A stretch of 16,059 nt of DNA from JAMOAD01 sp023621955. GTDB taxonomy: Bacteria > Acidobacteriota > Aminicenantia > JAMOAD01. Every line of letters starts with the position of its first letter. Positions within the stretch are counted from its first letter, which is position 1. Under the pieces are notes generated by a model, which saw only the letters and a list, made by a program, of their open reading frames with translations, was not told the origin of the DNA and did not search any database. Below, one piece after another: positions 6,266 through 14,139 of the stretch. A program made the translations under genes and the position numbers. The stretch spans positions 1 through 16,059 of the forward strand of contig DAONEM010000045.1 of assembly GCA_035403085.1 (NCBI GenBank). The letters run 5' to 3'.

Positions 6266-8101
6266 ATGACCAGACTCCCTTTCCTCTTCCTCCTTTTGTT
6301 TCTCGGCTCTTTTCTCTTCTCCTCCGACCCCGACAAGAGAGGGTTCTCTCCCTCCGATGCGGTTCGGGCCGAATGGAACCGCAGCGTCCCCCCCCTGACG
6401 CCCCAAGAGAGGGCCCTCCTGACGCCCCAGGAGAGGGCCCGGCTGGACCTCTCCCTCCAGCGGGTAGGAGCCCCCGGAACACCCTCCCTGCTTCCCCGGG
6501 AGTTGGAGGAGCCGACACTGGAAGCCTGGGAGGCCCTGGCCCTGAAGGCCCGACTCCCCCAGGAGCGCTTCACGGCCCTCCACTTCCTCACCCGCCTCGG
6601 TTCCAAGAGGGCTCTAAGCGCCTTAGCGGGAGTCACTCCCAAAGATGCCCTCTCCTGGCCCCGGTTCCTCCACCTGGAATCGCTCATCACCACCGCCCGG
6701 CTACGCGGCGAGAGCCTCTCCCCGGAGCTCTCCCTCTTCCTGGAGGCCCTCGAAAAGGCGGGGAAGGTCGATCCGATCCGGAAGGCCGCCGCCGAAAGGC
6801 GCCTCTTCCTCTCCGGGGTGACCGCCGAAGAGCCCCCTCTCCTAGAGCCGACTCCCCACGCGGTCATGGCCCTCCTGGAGAGCTGGAATCGAATCCCCTG
6901 GGAGAGGAGAGGGGAGGCCCACATGAAGCTTCTGGAAGCCCTCTCCTCCAACGACGGGGAGCGTTTGGCCGGAGCCCCCTGGAAAACCTTGGGCCTCAAG
7001 GGCCTCCCCTTGGACGGGGACGGGAGATTCTCCCTCCGGTCGACCCTCCTGGTCCGACTCTGGGAGGGGCTTCCGGATCCCTCCCCGGTGGTGAGCCTCA
7101 CCGCGCCGAGCCTCTCGGGAGCGGGTTTTTCCAGGGAAGAGGAGAGGTTCCTCCTCCTGGCCAAACTCGGGGCCCTCCTCCGCTTCCCCCTCTGCGGGGA
7201 GTCCCTGGCCGAACTCTCCGGGCTGAGAAAGGAGCGCCTCCTCCAGGAGCCCCTCTTCCAAGCCGCCCTCCTGCCGGTCTTACGAAGGTTCGATTCCCCC
7301 GCCGCCGACTCGCTCCGGGAGACCATGCTGAAGGGGGAGAACTTCCTGGCCCGGGCCGCGGCGATCGACGACCTCCTCGCCGCCCCCTCCGATCTAGACG
7401 CCCTGGAGAAGAGGGTCTGGAACGAGAGCGAACTGGATTCCGCCCAGGCCCTCTTCGCCCTCTACGAAAGGTCCACCCTCCCCTCGGCGGAGCGGGTTCG
7501 ACGCCTCAGCAAGTGGCTCCTGCACCCGAACTGGAGTCGCCGCTACGGGGCCTACCAGGCTCTCCTGAAGCTGGACCCCCGGACTCCCTGGCCGAAGGCG
7601 CCCCCTCCCACACCCCGGGAGAAGATGATTCTCGACACGGCGGAGAGGTTGGCGGAATCGGGAAAGCCCCTGAGACTCCGCATGGACCTCCTCTCTGGAA
7701 CCTCACTGGTTCTCCGTCTGGACGGAAGGCTCGCGCCGATCAACACGGCCAACCTGCTCCTCTTGGCCAAGGAGGGGTTCTTCGACGGACGGCGCATTCC
7801 CAGGGTCGTCCCCGACTTCGTCGTCCAGATGGGCTCCCCTCTGGACACCATGGACGGAGGGCCCGGCTACACGGTCCGTTGCGAAAACAGCCTGACCTGG
7901 TACGCTCCCGGGAGCATCGGCATGGCCCTCTCCGGAAAGGACACCGGCGGAAGCCAGTTCTTCATCACCACCAACGCCACCCCCCATCTCACCGGCCGCT
8001 ACACTTGGCTCGGCGAAGTGGAGGATCCGGAGAGGGCCCTCCCCCTCCTGGACAACCTCTCCCTCCACGAGAGGATCCTCAGGGTGGTCCCCATGGACTG
8101 A
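6266..8101 (+). CDS. Periplasmic cyclophilin-type peptidyl-prolyl isomerase with large helical N-terminal region
   Basis: 611 aa. The ATG at 6266 gives a Sec signal peptide (about residues 1-20, LPFLFLLLFLGSFLF core, no lipobox). An upstream in-frame codon at 6209 would add 19 polar residues. Residues about 40-470 are Leu/Ala/Arg-rich alpha-helical sequence, with HEAT-like helical pairs in places. The C-terminal cyclophilin domain (about 478-611) shows IPRVVPDFVVQMGSP with the catalytic Arg at 513, Phe517 and Gln520, then GGSQFFITT (561-569) and TPHLTGRYTWLGEV. It should catalyse cis-trans isomerisation of Xaa-Pro bonds in exported proteins. The Trp of human CypA that binds cyclosporin is His574 here, so drug sensitivity is unlikely. 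The domain is compact and lacks some loops of CypA. Similar fusions occur in several diderm phyla. The helical region probably binds clients or partners, which is inference. Confidence 0.85.
   Translation: MTRLPFLFLLLFLGSFLFSSDPDKRGFSPSDAVRAEWNRSVPPLTPQERALLTPQERARLDLSLQRVGAPGTPSLLPRELEEPTLEAWEALALKARLPQERFTALHFLTRLGSKRALSALAGVTPKDALSWPRFLHLESLITTARLRGESLSPELSLFLEALEKAGKVDPIRKAAAERRLFLSGVTAEEPPLLEPTPHAVMALLESWNRIPWERRGEAHMKLLEALSSNDGERLAGAPWKTLGLKGLPLDGDGRFSLRSTLLVRLWEGLPDPSPVVSLTAPSLSGAGFSREEERFLLLAKLGALLRFPLCGESLAELSGLRKERLLQEPLFQAALLPVLRRFDSPAADSLRETMLKGENFLARAAAIDDLLAAPSDLDALEKRVWNESELDSAQALFALYERSTLPSAERVRRLSKWLLHPNWSRRYGAYQALLKLDPRTPWPKAPPPTPREKMILDTAERLAESGKPLRLRMDLLSGTSLVLRLDGRLAPINTANLLLLAKEGFFDGRRIPRVVPDFVVQMGSPLDTMDGGPGYTVRCENSLTWYAPGSIGMALSGKDTGGSQFFITTNATPHLTGRYTWLGEVEDPERALPLLDNLSLHERILRVVPMD
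6395..6442 (+). repeat. 24-nt tandem duplication in the isomerase gene
   Basis: Two adjacent 24-nt units encode LTPQERAL and LTPQERAR (residues 44-59). They differ at only a few bases. It looks like a recent in-frame duplication in the linker just after the signal peptide. Confidence 0.7.
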
Positions 8102-8119
8102 GGGGTCTGAAGACCCCTC
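8100..8119 (+). terminator. Hairpin at the 3' end of the isomerase gene
   Basis: GAGGGGTC (8100-8107) pairs perfectly with GACCCCTC (8112-8119) around a TGAA loop. The stem begins inside the stop codon. No T-tract follows, so it may be an mRNA 3'-end stabiliser or a weak terminator rather than a classical intrinsic one. Confidence 0.4.
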
Positions 8120-8153
8120 GAATCCGGCGAACTCCCTGGTTCGGCGGGAGAAA

Positions 8154-8182
8154 TTGATTCCCCCCACCCACTGTGGTATCTT
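8154..8182 (+). promoter_or_regulatory. Promoter of the ydbH-ynbE-ydbL operon
   Basis: TTGATT (8154-8159), a 17-bp spacer, then TATCTT (8177-8182). The expected transcription start (about 8189) coincides with the first ATG of ydbH. The mRNA would therefore be leaderless, or ydbH would start at the in-frame ATG at 8201. Confidence 0.45.
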
Positions 8183-8188
8183 GGAGCC

Positions 8189-10708
8189 ATGGGTGGGGAG
8201 ATGAAAGGGCTTGAGAGGAGGGGCTTCCGAATCCGGTGGGTCGTTCTCCTCCTTCTTCTCTTCCCCATCGCCGCCGGTTTCGCGGCCTCTCTCCTCCTGC
8301 CGGGAATCCTGGAACGCCGCATTACCGCGGAGCTTCTGAAGATGGGCTTCCGGGATGTCCACCTCAGGGTCCGAAGCGTTGGCTTCGGCCATATCGATCT
8401 CTCCCAGATCTCCCTGGGCCAAGCCCCTCCCGGAGGAGCGACCCTCGCCTCGGCCACCGTGGACTTCTCCCTTCCCGACCTCCTGAAGAGCCGCTTCGAG
8501 AGGATCTCCCTCTCCGGATTGGAGGCGACCCTTCGAATCGACGGGGAGGGCCTCTCGGCCCCCGGGTTGGAGCCCCTCCTGAAGCCCGGCACAGGGGAGA
8601 TCCCCTCCTTCCAGAGAGTGGTCCTGAAGGGAGGGACCATCACCCTCCTCCTTCCGGGCCAGAGGCTCCGGATCCCCCTGGAGGCGGACCTGTCCGCCCC
8701 GGGCCGGGAGGGTCCGACGAAGATCGATGTCCGCCTCTACCCCCGGGGCGAAGAGGTCAGGCTCTCCGGCGCCTTGGACCTTAAGCGCGGGGACGGAGCG
8801 GTCACGGCGACAGTGGAGAGGGCCAGCGCCCTCTCCTTCCTCTCCGACCTCTCCCTCCGCACCCTCCACCTCCTCCGCCTGGACGCCTCCTGGGAGAGCC
8901 GAACGGAGTTCCGCTCCTGGAAGATGGCCTCCACCAGTGTCATCCTCAAGACCCCAGCCTTCCGCCTGGCCTGGGAGAAGAGTACGCTGAGCGGCGCGGG
9001 GGCCCTCTCCTTCCGGATCGACGGGAAGGGAGGGGTCAAGGACGTGGAGCTCCGTCTCTCCCTCCGGCAGGAATCGGCCCAAACGTTCCAGACCGTTCTC
9101 CCCCTAGACTTTCACCTCGCCGGCCCGGATTCGGAGAGGCTTCTTTTCTCCCTCTCCCCTCTGACCTTACGCTCCCCCGGGAGTGTGAGGGTCGAGACTC
9201 TCCGGGGGGAACTCCTGAGGAAGGGGGAGGAGATCGATGTGAAGGGGAGCTTCACCGGCGGCGCGGATCTCTCCTCCCTCTCCGCCCCTCTCTCCCTGGA
9301 CTCAGCCCAGGGGAGGATCGCCCTGCAGGGTCGCTTCGCCCTCTCCCTGGGGAAGGAGGGGCTCCGATGGACCCTGGACGGTTCGGCCTCGGGCCGCTCC
9401 CTCTCGCTCCTGAGGGAGGACCTACAACTCCACCTGGGGCTTCTCCGCCTCCCCTTCCACGCCGAAGGGGGGAGAGGCGCTCCCACGGCTCGGGGAAGCC
9501 TTACCCTCTCCCGCTCCTCTCTCAGGAAGGGCTCTTCTCTCACCGTCGGAAGCCTGGATGCCGAGGTCCCCTGGAGGTACCCTCTCCACAACACGGGGAG
9601 GGGGACGTTGAGACTCTCCGGGATCAAGACTCCCTCCGCCAACTGGGGAGACCTTCAAGGGGAGATCTCCCTGGAGAGGGACTCCCTGCGCCTTCTCGCG
9701 ACCCTCCGCACCCCCCTCGCCCCCCTGAGCGTCAAGATGGAGGGGACTCTCCGCCAGGAGAGGGGAGGCCCTCTCTTCTCCCTCCACTACACCCTCCCTC
9801 CGGCAAAGTTTCACCACTCCGATTCCCTGACGGCCCTCTCCCCCCTCCTGAAGGGCTACTCCTTCGCGGGAGACCTCTCGGGCTCGGGATCCCTCTCCTT
9901 TTCGGGAAAGGCCCTTTCGAGCCCCTCCGCCTTCCGGCTGAGCCAAGGCGAGATTCTCACGACCTCGGGAACTCCCCTCTCCCTCTCCGGAATCGAGGGT
10001 GAGCTGAAGATGGAGGAGACCCTCGCCCTTCGCTCCCAAAAGGGCATAAGGTTTCACTTCCAGAAGGCGAAGGCCGGGGAGATTCTCGTCCCGGGAGGGG
10101 ATCTCTCTTTCACCCTCGAGGGCCCCGAGAGTCTCCTGATCGAAAGCGCCGACCTGAGCTACAGCCGGGGAAGGATCTCCCTCCACCCCTTCCGCTACAC
10201 CTTCGGAGCCCCCGGCTTCACCTGCACCCTCTACTGTGACAGGATCCGTTTCGACGACACCATCAACCAGCTCATGGGCGAGCCGACGGCCCAGGGGGAC
10301 GCGGAGCTCAACGGCCTTATCACGCTGACCGTCAAAGAGGGCCTTCCGATCTTTCAGACCGGCCACCTCTACTCGACACCAGGAGTCGGCGGAAACCTCC
10401 GGCTCAAGAGGGGTAGCCTCGCCTCAGGGGGAATGGTCCTCGTGGAGGAGGCCATGAGCGACTTCAACTACGATTGGGTTCGGGTCACCCTGGAGTCCTC
10501 CGGTGAGAAGCTCAACCTGACGGCCTTCATCAACGGGGCCCCGGCCCGGAAACTGCCCCTCGTCTACGACCCCGGTAAGAGAGAGTTCGTTCGGGAGCCT
10601 CAGGGGAAGAGGAGCGTGGACCTGAAGGGACTTCTCCTGGAGCTCCGTTTCCGGGAGATCGACCTGAAGGCTCTCCTCTCCGGAGGGTCGAGGGTCCAGT
10701 GGCGATAG
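8189..10708 (+). CDS. ydbH: YdbH-like intermembrane lipid-transport protein (AsmA-like superfamily)
   Basis: 839 aa, close to the 879 aa of E. coli YdbH. An N-terminal membrane anchor (about residues 17-37) is followed by a long, repetitive beta-rich periplasmic region with alternating hydrophobic residues, as in the bridge-like AsmA superfamily. The C-terminal part, ending in a NGAPARKLPLVYDP stretch, fits the YdbH-type domain (Pfam 'dicarboxylate transport' DctA-YdbH, a misleading name). In E. coli YdbH joins the outer-membrane lipoprotein YnbE to form a bridge that supports lipid homeostasis of the outer membrane, partly redundant with TamB and YhdP. Identification is strengthened by the next two genes. 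The start may be ATG 8189 or ATG 8201: GGAG lies only 2 bases before the first, and GGTGGGGAG abuts the second. ynbE follows after 24 nt. Confidence 0.82.
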   Translation: MGGEMKGLERRGFRIRWVVLLLLLFPIAAGFAASLLLPGILERRITAELLKMGFRDVHLRVRSVGFGHIDLSQISLGQAPPGGATLASATVDFSLPDLLKSRFERISLSGLEATLRIDGEGLSAPGLEPLLKPGTGEIPSFQRVVLKGGTITLLLPGQRLRIPLEADLSAPGREGPTKIDVRLYPRGEEVRLSGALDLKRGDGAVTATVERASALSFLSDLSLRTLHLLRLDASWESRTEFRSWKMASTSVILKTPAFRLAWEKSTLSGAGALSFRIDGKGGVKDVELRLSLRQESAQTFQTVLPLDFHLAGPDSERLLFSLSPLTLRSPGSVRVETLRGELLRKGEEIDVKGSFTGGADLSSLSAPLSLDSAQGRIALQGRFALSLGKEGLRWTLDGSASGRSLSLLREDLQLHLGLLRLPFHAEGGRGAPTARGSLTLSRSSLRKGSSLTVGSLDAEVPWRYPLHNTGRGTLRLSGIKTPSANWGDLQGEISLERDSLRLLATLRTPLAPLSVKMEGTLRQERGGPLFSLHYTLPPAKFHHSDSLTALSPLLKGYSFAGDLSGSGSLSFSGKALSSPSAFRLSQGEILTTSGTPLSLSGIEGELKMEETLALRSQKGIRFHFQKAKAGEILVPGGDLSFTLEGPESLLIESADLSYSRGRISLHPFRYTFGAPGFTCTLYCDRIRFDDTINQLMGEPTAQGDAELNGLITLTVKEGLPIFQTGHLYSTPGVGGNLRLKRGSLASGGMVLVEEAMSDFNYDWVRVTLESSGEKLNLTAFINGAPARKLPLVYDPGKREFVREPQGKRSVDLKGLLLELRFREIDLKALLSGGSRVQWR

Positions 10709-10732
10709 GGATGTCCATACAAGGAGAACGAC

Positions 10733-10939
10733 ATGAAAAGATGGACCGTGGCTGTCATGACGGCGCTGTTCCTGCTTCCCACAGCCTGTATCAAGATGAA
10801 ACACGAGATGACCATTCAGCCGATCCACGTCACCGTGGAGGTCAGGGTCAAGATCGACAAGGCCCTGGACGACTTCTTCTCGGAGATCGATGGACAGAAG
10901 GCGCCTACGGCGCAGAAGGAGGAAAACCATGAAAAGTAA
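10733..10939 (+). CDS. ynbE: YnbE-like outer-membrane lipoprotein
   Basis: 68 aa, against about 61 in E. coli. The signal peptide ends in a lipobox LPTA-Cys19, so the mature protein is lipidated at Cys19. Asp is absent at +2 (Ile follows), consistent with transport to the outer membrane if Lol rules apply. The short mature part has the beta-prone IQPIHVTVEVRVKID stretch typical of YnbE, then an acidic helix-like tail. In E. coli YnbE extends the YdbH beta-groove by strand addition at the outer membrane. AAGGAG lies 6 bases before the ATG. The 3' end overlaps ydbL by 11 bases in another frame, which suggests translational coupling. Confidence 0.85.
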   Translation: MKRWTVAVMTALFLLPTACIKMKHEMTIQPIHVTVEVRVKIDKALDDFFSEIDGQKAPTAQKEENHEK

Positions 10940-11300
10940 GAGAGTTCTGATCCTGTTGGTTGTGGCTCTCCTGTCGCTTACGGCGGCGGCCTCGGCTCAA
11001 GAGGAGGCGCTGAAGCAACGCTTCCTGGACCGTAAGCCCCTTCTGGACACGCTGAAGGGCCAAGGACTGGTGGGAGAGAACAACCTGGGCAAGCTTGAAG
11101 CCCGAGGGGCCCTCAACCCCCAACAACAGCAGAGCGTCGACGCAGAGAACGCCGACCGCGAAACGGTTTATCTGGGGATCTCCAAGCAGGTCGGTTCCAC
11201 CCCTCTGGACGTGGGAAAACGGAGGGCGGCCAAGATCGCGGAAGTCGCCAGCCCGGGCCACTGGTTACAACACCCCGACGGGCACTGGTACCAAAAATAG
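10929..11300 (+). CDS. ydbL: YdbL-like periplasmic protein (DUF1318)
   Basis: 123 aa from the ATG at 10929, which has GGAGGAAAACC just upstream. The frame extends upstream to 10890, but that part is an Arg-rich run inside ynbE. The signal peptide (about residues 1-23) ends at AAASAQ. The mature part carries the family hallmarks: a VGENNLGKLEARG segment, VDAENADRETVY, and the C-terminal PGHWLQHPDGHWYQK. The same order is seen in E. coli YdbL. Work in E. coli indicates that YdbL limits YnbE self-assembly and helps the YdbH-YnbE pairing. Here it overlaps ynbE by 11 bases. Confidence 0.88.
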   Translation: MKSKRVLILLVVALLSLTAAASAQEEALKQRFLDRKPLLDTLKGQGLVGENNLGKLEARGALNPQQQQSVDAENADRETVYLGISKQVGSTPLDVGKRRAAKIAEVASPGHWLQHPDGHWYQK

Positions 11301-11316
11301 AAGAGGGTTCTCTTCT
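11299..11316 (+). repeat. Small intercistronic hairpin after ydbL
   Basis: AGAAGA (11299-11304) pairs with TCTTCT (11311-11316) around GGGTTC. With only six A/T-rich pairs and no T-tract it is weak. It could be a processing or attenuation site between ydbL and the next gene, 42 bases downstream of the ydbL stop. Confidence 0.25.
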
Positions 11317-11342
11317 CAGAGTTGAGGGCAGGTGGGTGAAAG

Positions 11343-11969
11343 ATGAAGAGAGCAACGCTCCTGTTTCTCCTGTTTATCGTGGCGCCCTCGCTTCTTTCGG
11401 GGCAGGGGAGGTTCCTCTGGAAGGGTATCAACCCGGCGGAGCTTCCCAGGTTCTCCGCCTTTCTCAACCGTTTCACCTCTCTCGGGTTCTGCCAAATCCC
11501 CGAGGGAGGACTCGGCGAGGAGGAGACGATCCGCTTCGGACTCCTCTACAACTACCGTTTCCACCGGGAGAGGTTCGGCCGGTGTAAGAGCCGGAGGTGT
11601 CCCCACGGTGAACTGACCATGGATTCGAGTCAGGTCACCCGGGCCCTGGAGGAGAACTTCGGCGTCCACCTCCATCGCCACCGGAGCCTTCCGGACTCCC
11701 ACCCGCCTCTCTTCTACGACGGGAAGAGGTACCACTTCCCCCAACTCTCGGCCCAGCAGGGCTACGGGGTCGTTATCACCGGCGGCGAGGCCCTCTCCCC
11801 GGAGAGGCTTCTCCTGAGAGGGACCCTCTACGAGGAAGACGACCCCTCCAGGGCGATCCTGGCGGATTTCTCCGGAGTTCTTCGACTCCGGACCGACGGC
11901 TCTCTCTGTTTGGAGAGCCTCTCCACGGTCCGTCGGCCCGAGAGGGTCCGGAGCCGGAATACCCCTTGA
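11343..11969 (+). CDS. Secreted protein of unknown function, fourth gene of the ydbH operon
   Basis: 208 aa. I do not recognise a family. A Sec signal peptide (about residues 1-20, ending LLSGQG) has no lipobox. The mature part is basic and mixed alpha/beta. It has four Cys: one in GFCQIPEG, two in RCKSRRCPHG and one near the C terminus (GSLCLESL), so two disulfides are possible. A His-rich stretch (VHLHRHRSLPDSHPP) follows the CPHG segment and could bind metal. The C-terminal third looks beta-rich (GYGVVITGGEAL to ADFSGVLRLRTDG). AGGTGG lies about 7 bases before the ATG. It starts 42 bases after ydbL in the same direction without a clear terminator, so it is probably co-transcribed and may work in the envelope with YdbH. 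That role is inference. Confidence 0.75.
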   Translation: MKRATLLFLLFIVAPSLLSGQGRFLWKGINPAELPRFSAFLNRFTSLGFCQIPEGGLGEEETIRFGLLYNYRFHRERFGRCKSRRCPHGELTMDSSQVTRALEENFGVHLHRHRSLPDSHPPLFYDGKRYHFPQLSAQQGYGVVITGGEALSPERLLLRGTLYEEDDPSRAILADFSGVLRLRTDGSLCLESLSTVRRPERVRSRNTP

Positions 11970-12003
11970 GGGAGGGTCTTTCCCAAGATTCCTCGGCCCT
12001 CCC
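11970..12003 (+). terminator. GC-rich hairpin after the ydbH operon
   Basis: GGGAGGG (11970-11976), directly after the stop codon, pairs with CCCTCCC (11997-12003) around a 20-nt loop. No T-tract follows. It may mark the operon's 3' end, possibly with Rho, because the next gene has its own promoter. Confidence 0.35.
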
Positions 12004-12065
12004 CTCCAGGTGACGCCGACGTCGGGAGCGATGACGTCGAAAAAAACTTGCCAGAGCGGTCTCTC

Positions 12066-12094
12066 TTGGAAGTTTTTCTCTCTTCTGGTACTCT
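12066..12094 (+). promoter_or_regulatory. Promoter of the GGDEF gene
   Basis: TTGGAA (12066-12071), a 17-bp spacer, then TACTCT (12089-12094). The start would be near 12101, leaving about 23 nt of leader with GAGAGG before the GTG at 12124. This spacing supports the GTG start over the upstream in-frame codons at 12010 and 12031, which lie before the promoter. Confidence 0.45.
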
Positions 12095-12123
12095 TTTCTA
12101 TCCCACGCCTTGAGAGGTTACCG

Positions 12124-14139
12124 GTGAAACACATTCAAGCCGCTCTTCTCGGTCTCTTCCTCCTCTTCTCCCTCCCCTTGCTGAACGGTAAGACCACAAC
12201 TTTCGACACCGTCCTCCAGAAGTCCGAGGAGCTCCTCAACGTCGACCCCCAGACCGTCTTGGAGACGGCACAGAAGCGCCTCACCTCCCTGGGGGAGAGG
12301 GCCCCTGCGAAGGAGAGGCTCGAGGCCTCTCTCCTGGTCGGCAGGGCCCTGATCAACCTGGGACGGTTCCCGGAGGCCCTGAAGTGGGGAGAGAGGGCCT
12401 CGTCCCTGGCCTCGCAGTCAGGAGAGACAAGCAAGGGCTTCGATGCCTTGAGGATCATGATGTCCGCATGGAGCTCCCAAGGGAACGACTCCATCGTCGA
12501 GAAGAAAGCCCTGGAAGCGATCGGTCTGGCCACGAAGCTGAACCTGAAGCCCCAGATCGTCTCCATGGCCAATGCCTTGGGGACAGCCTACATGGGCGCC
12601 GGGAAGGTCGAGGAGGCCCTGGAAGTCTACCTCAAGGCCTACAGAATCGCCGAGGAGATTCACGATTCGACCCAACTCTGCCATACCCTCCTCAACCTGA
12701 CGGGAGCCACGGTCTTCATGATGAACTACCCCAAGGCCCTGGAGTACAACGATGCCGGGATCGCCCTGGCCAAGAGAATCGGGAGCCTCAGGATTCTAGT
12801 CAACCAGTACATCACCCGGGGGACCATCATGGAGAACCTCGGCCGGCCGCGGGAGGTGGTGAACGCACTCAACGAAGCCGTCCAGATCTCCCGGAGGATC
12901 GGCTACACCCGAGCCCTCCTGATGACCCTCAACAACCTGGCCGACACCTATCTCAACCTTCAGGAGTACGACAAGGTCATCGTCTACGCCCAAGAGGCGG
13001 AGGCGCTCGCCCTGGAGAACAACAACCCCGCCGACGGCGCCGTGATTCGGGTCACCTACGCCCAGGCCTTAGGAAAACTGGGCCGCCCCAGGGAGGCGAT
13101 CCCTCTGATACGGCAATCCCTGGCCTTCTTCCTGGAGAAGGGGAAAGTTATCGAGACCATGCAGGTGAGGGGGTTCTTGGCGGAAGCCTACGAACAGGCC
13201 GGCCTCTACAAAGAGGCCCTGGAGAGCCATAAGCTCTTCAAGGCGGAGAGCGACCGGTTGCGCGCCGAGGAGAGGAGCAGAAGGATCGCGGAACTGCAGA
13301 CCCGGTACGAGGCCGACAAACGGGAGAGGGAGATCGCCCTCCTCAACAAGGACAACGCCCTCAAGAGCGCAGAGCTGAAGAGGAAGAGGGCCCAACAGAG
13401 CATTCTCCTGACCGCTTCCCTCTCCTTCGTTCTCATCGCCTTCCTTCTCTACCGCCGCAACTGCACCTCCAAGGCGACCAACCGGAAGCTGACGGATTTG
13501 AACGAGAGGCTCCACTCCCTCTCCTTGACCGACAACCTCACGGGGCTCCACAACCGGAGGTACATAGACTCCCGAATCGACCAGGACATCGCCCAGGCCT
13601 TGAGGACCTTCCAGGGGAATCCCGAGAAGACCCTCTCCTTCCTGATCGTCGACATCGACAACTTCAAGAGGATCAACGACACCGAGGGACACCACGGCGG
13701 AGACCTGGTTCTTCAGGAGTTCTCCCGGAGGCTGAAGGAGGCCCTGCGGGAGAGCGACATCCTTGTCCGTTGGGGAGGCGAGGAGTTCCTCGTGGTCGCT
13801 CCGGACTCCTCCGTGGAAGGGGCCAGGGAGCTGGCCCTCCGCATCGTGGAGACCGTCAGGAGCCGCCCCTTCCTCCTGGAAGAGAGGGAGCTCTTCCTGA
13901 CCTGCTCCGTGGGCTACTGCGGTTTTCCCTTCTCCTCGGAGAACGCGACGGACCTCGGCTGGAACGAAGTCGTACAGTTCGCCGACGGCGCCCTCTACGA
14001 GGCCAAGAGAGCGGGGAAAAACCGGGCCGTGGGCCTCCTGCCCGGCCCCTCTCCCCTGAACAGGGAGGGCGTCAGAAGGGTTCTCCAGGACCCCGGGAAG
14101 GCCGAACAACAGGGGCTCGTCCTTCTGGCCCGTTCCTAA
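12124..14139 (+). CDS. Membrane-anchored TPR-GGDEF diguanylate cyclase
   Basis: 671 aa from a GTG with GAGAGG about 7 bases upstream. An N-terminal signal peptide (about 1-22) is followed by a long tetratricopeptide region (about 30-400; repeats such as GRFPEALKWGERA, GKVEEALEVYLKAY and EYDKVIVYAQEAE). A coiled-coil-like charged stretch (about 375-425) leads to one transmembrane helix (about 427-447) and a cytoplasmic GGDEF domain (about 460-635). The domain has DNLTGLHNRR (470-479), metal-binding Asp510 in VDIDNFK, and the active signature GGEEF (551-555). The RESD motif (542-545), five residues before it, is an intact inhibitory I-site. The enzyme should make cyclic-di-GMP from GTP in response to a periplasmic protein or peptide bound by the TPRs, with product feedback inhibition. 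Its stop overlaps the convergent thioredoxin-like gene by 4 bases. Confidence 0.9.
   Translation: MKHIQAALLGLFLLFSLPLLNGKTTTFDTVLQKSEELLNVDPQTVLETAQKRLTSLGERAPAKERLEASLLVGRALINLGRFPEALKWGERASSLASQSGETSKGFDALRIMMSAWSSQGNDSIVEKKALEAIGLATKLNLKPQIVSMANALGTAYMGAGKVEEALEVYLKAYRIAEEIHDSTQLCHTLLNLTGATVFMMNYPKALEYNDAGIALAKRIGSLRILVNQYITRGTIMENLGRPREVVNALNEAVQISRRIGYTRALLMTLNNLADTYLNLQEYDKVIVYAQEAEALALENNNPADGAVIRVTYAQALGKLGRPREAIPLIRQSLAFFLEKGKVIETMQVRGFLAEAYEQAGLYKEALESHKLFKAESDRLRAEERSRRIAELQTRYEADKREREIALLNKDNALKSAELKRKRAQQSILLTASLSFVLIAFLLYRRNCTSKATNRKLTDLNERLHSLSLTDNLTGLHNRRYIDSRIDQDIAQALRTFQGNPEKTLSFLIVDIDNFKRINDTEGHHGGDLVLQEFSRRLKEALRESDILVRWGGEEFLVVAPDSSVEGARELALRIVETVRSRPFLLEERELFLTCSVGYCGFPFSSENATDLGWNEVVQFADGALYEAKRAGKNRAVGLLPGPSPLNREGVRRVLQDPGKAEQQGLVLLARS

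Noticed and set aside
5596..7326. A 576-codon minus-strand open frame
   Set aside because: It is Arg/Ser-rich, overlaps the isomerase on the opposite strand and the barrel gene in another frame, and contains no domain.
5950..8157. A 735-codon plus-strand open frame overlapping the barrel-protein and isomerase genes
   Set aside because: It is a Pro/Gly/Arg-rich, low-complexity translation, out of frame with the recognisable cyclophilin gene. High GC content keeps such frames open.
12010..12123. N-terminal extension of the GGDEF protein to 12010 or 12031
   Set aside because: It would begin upstream of the predicted promoter. The GTG at 12124 has GAGAGG upstream and gives a better signal peptide.
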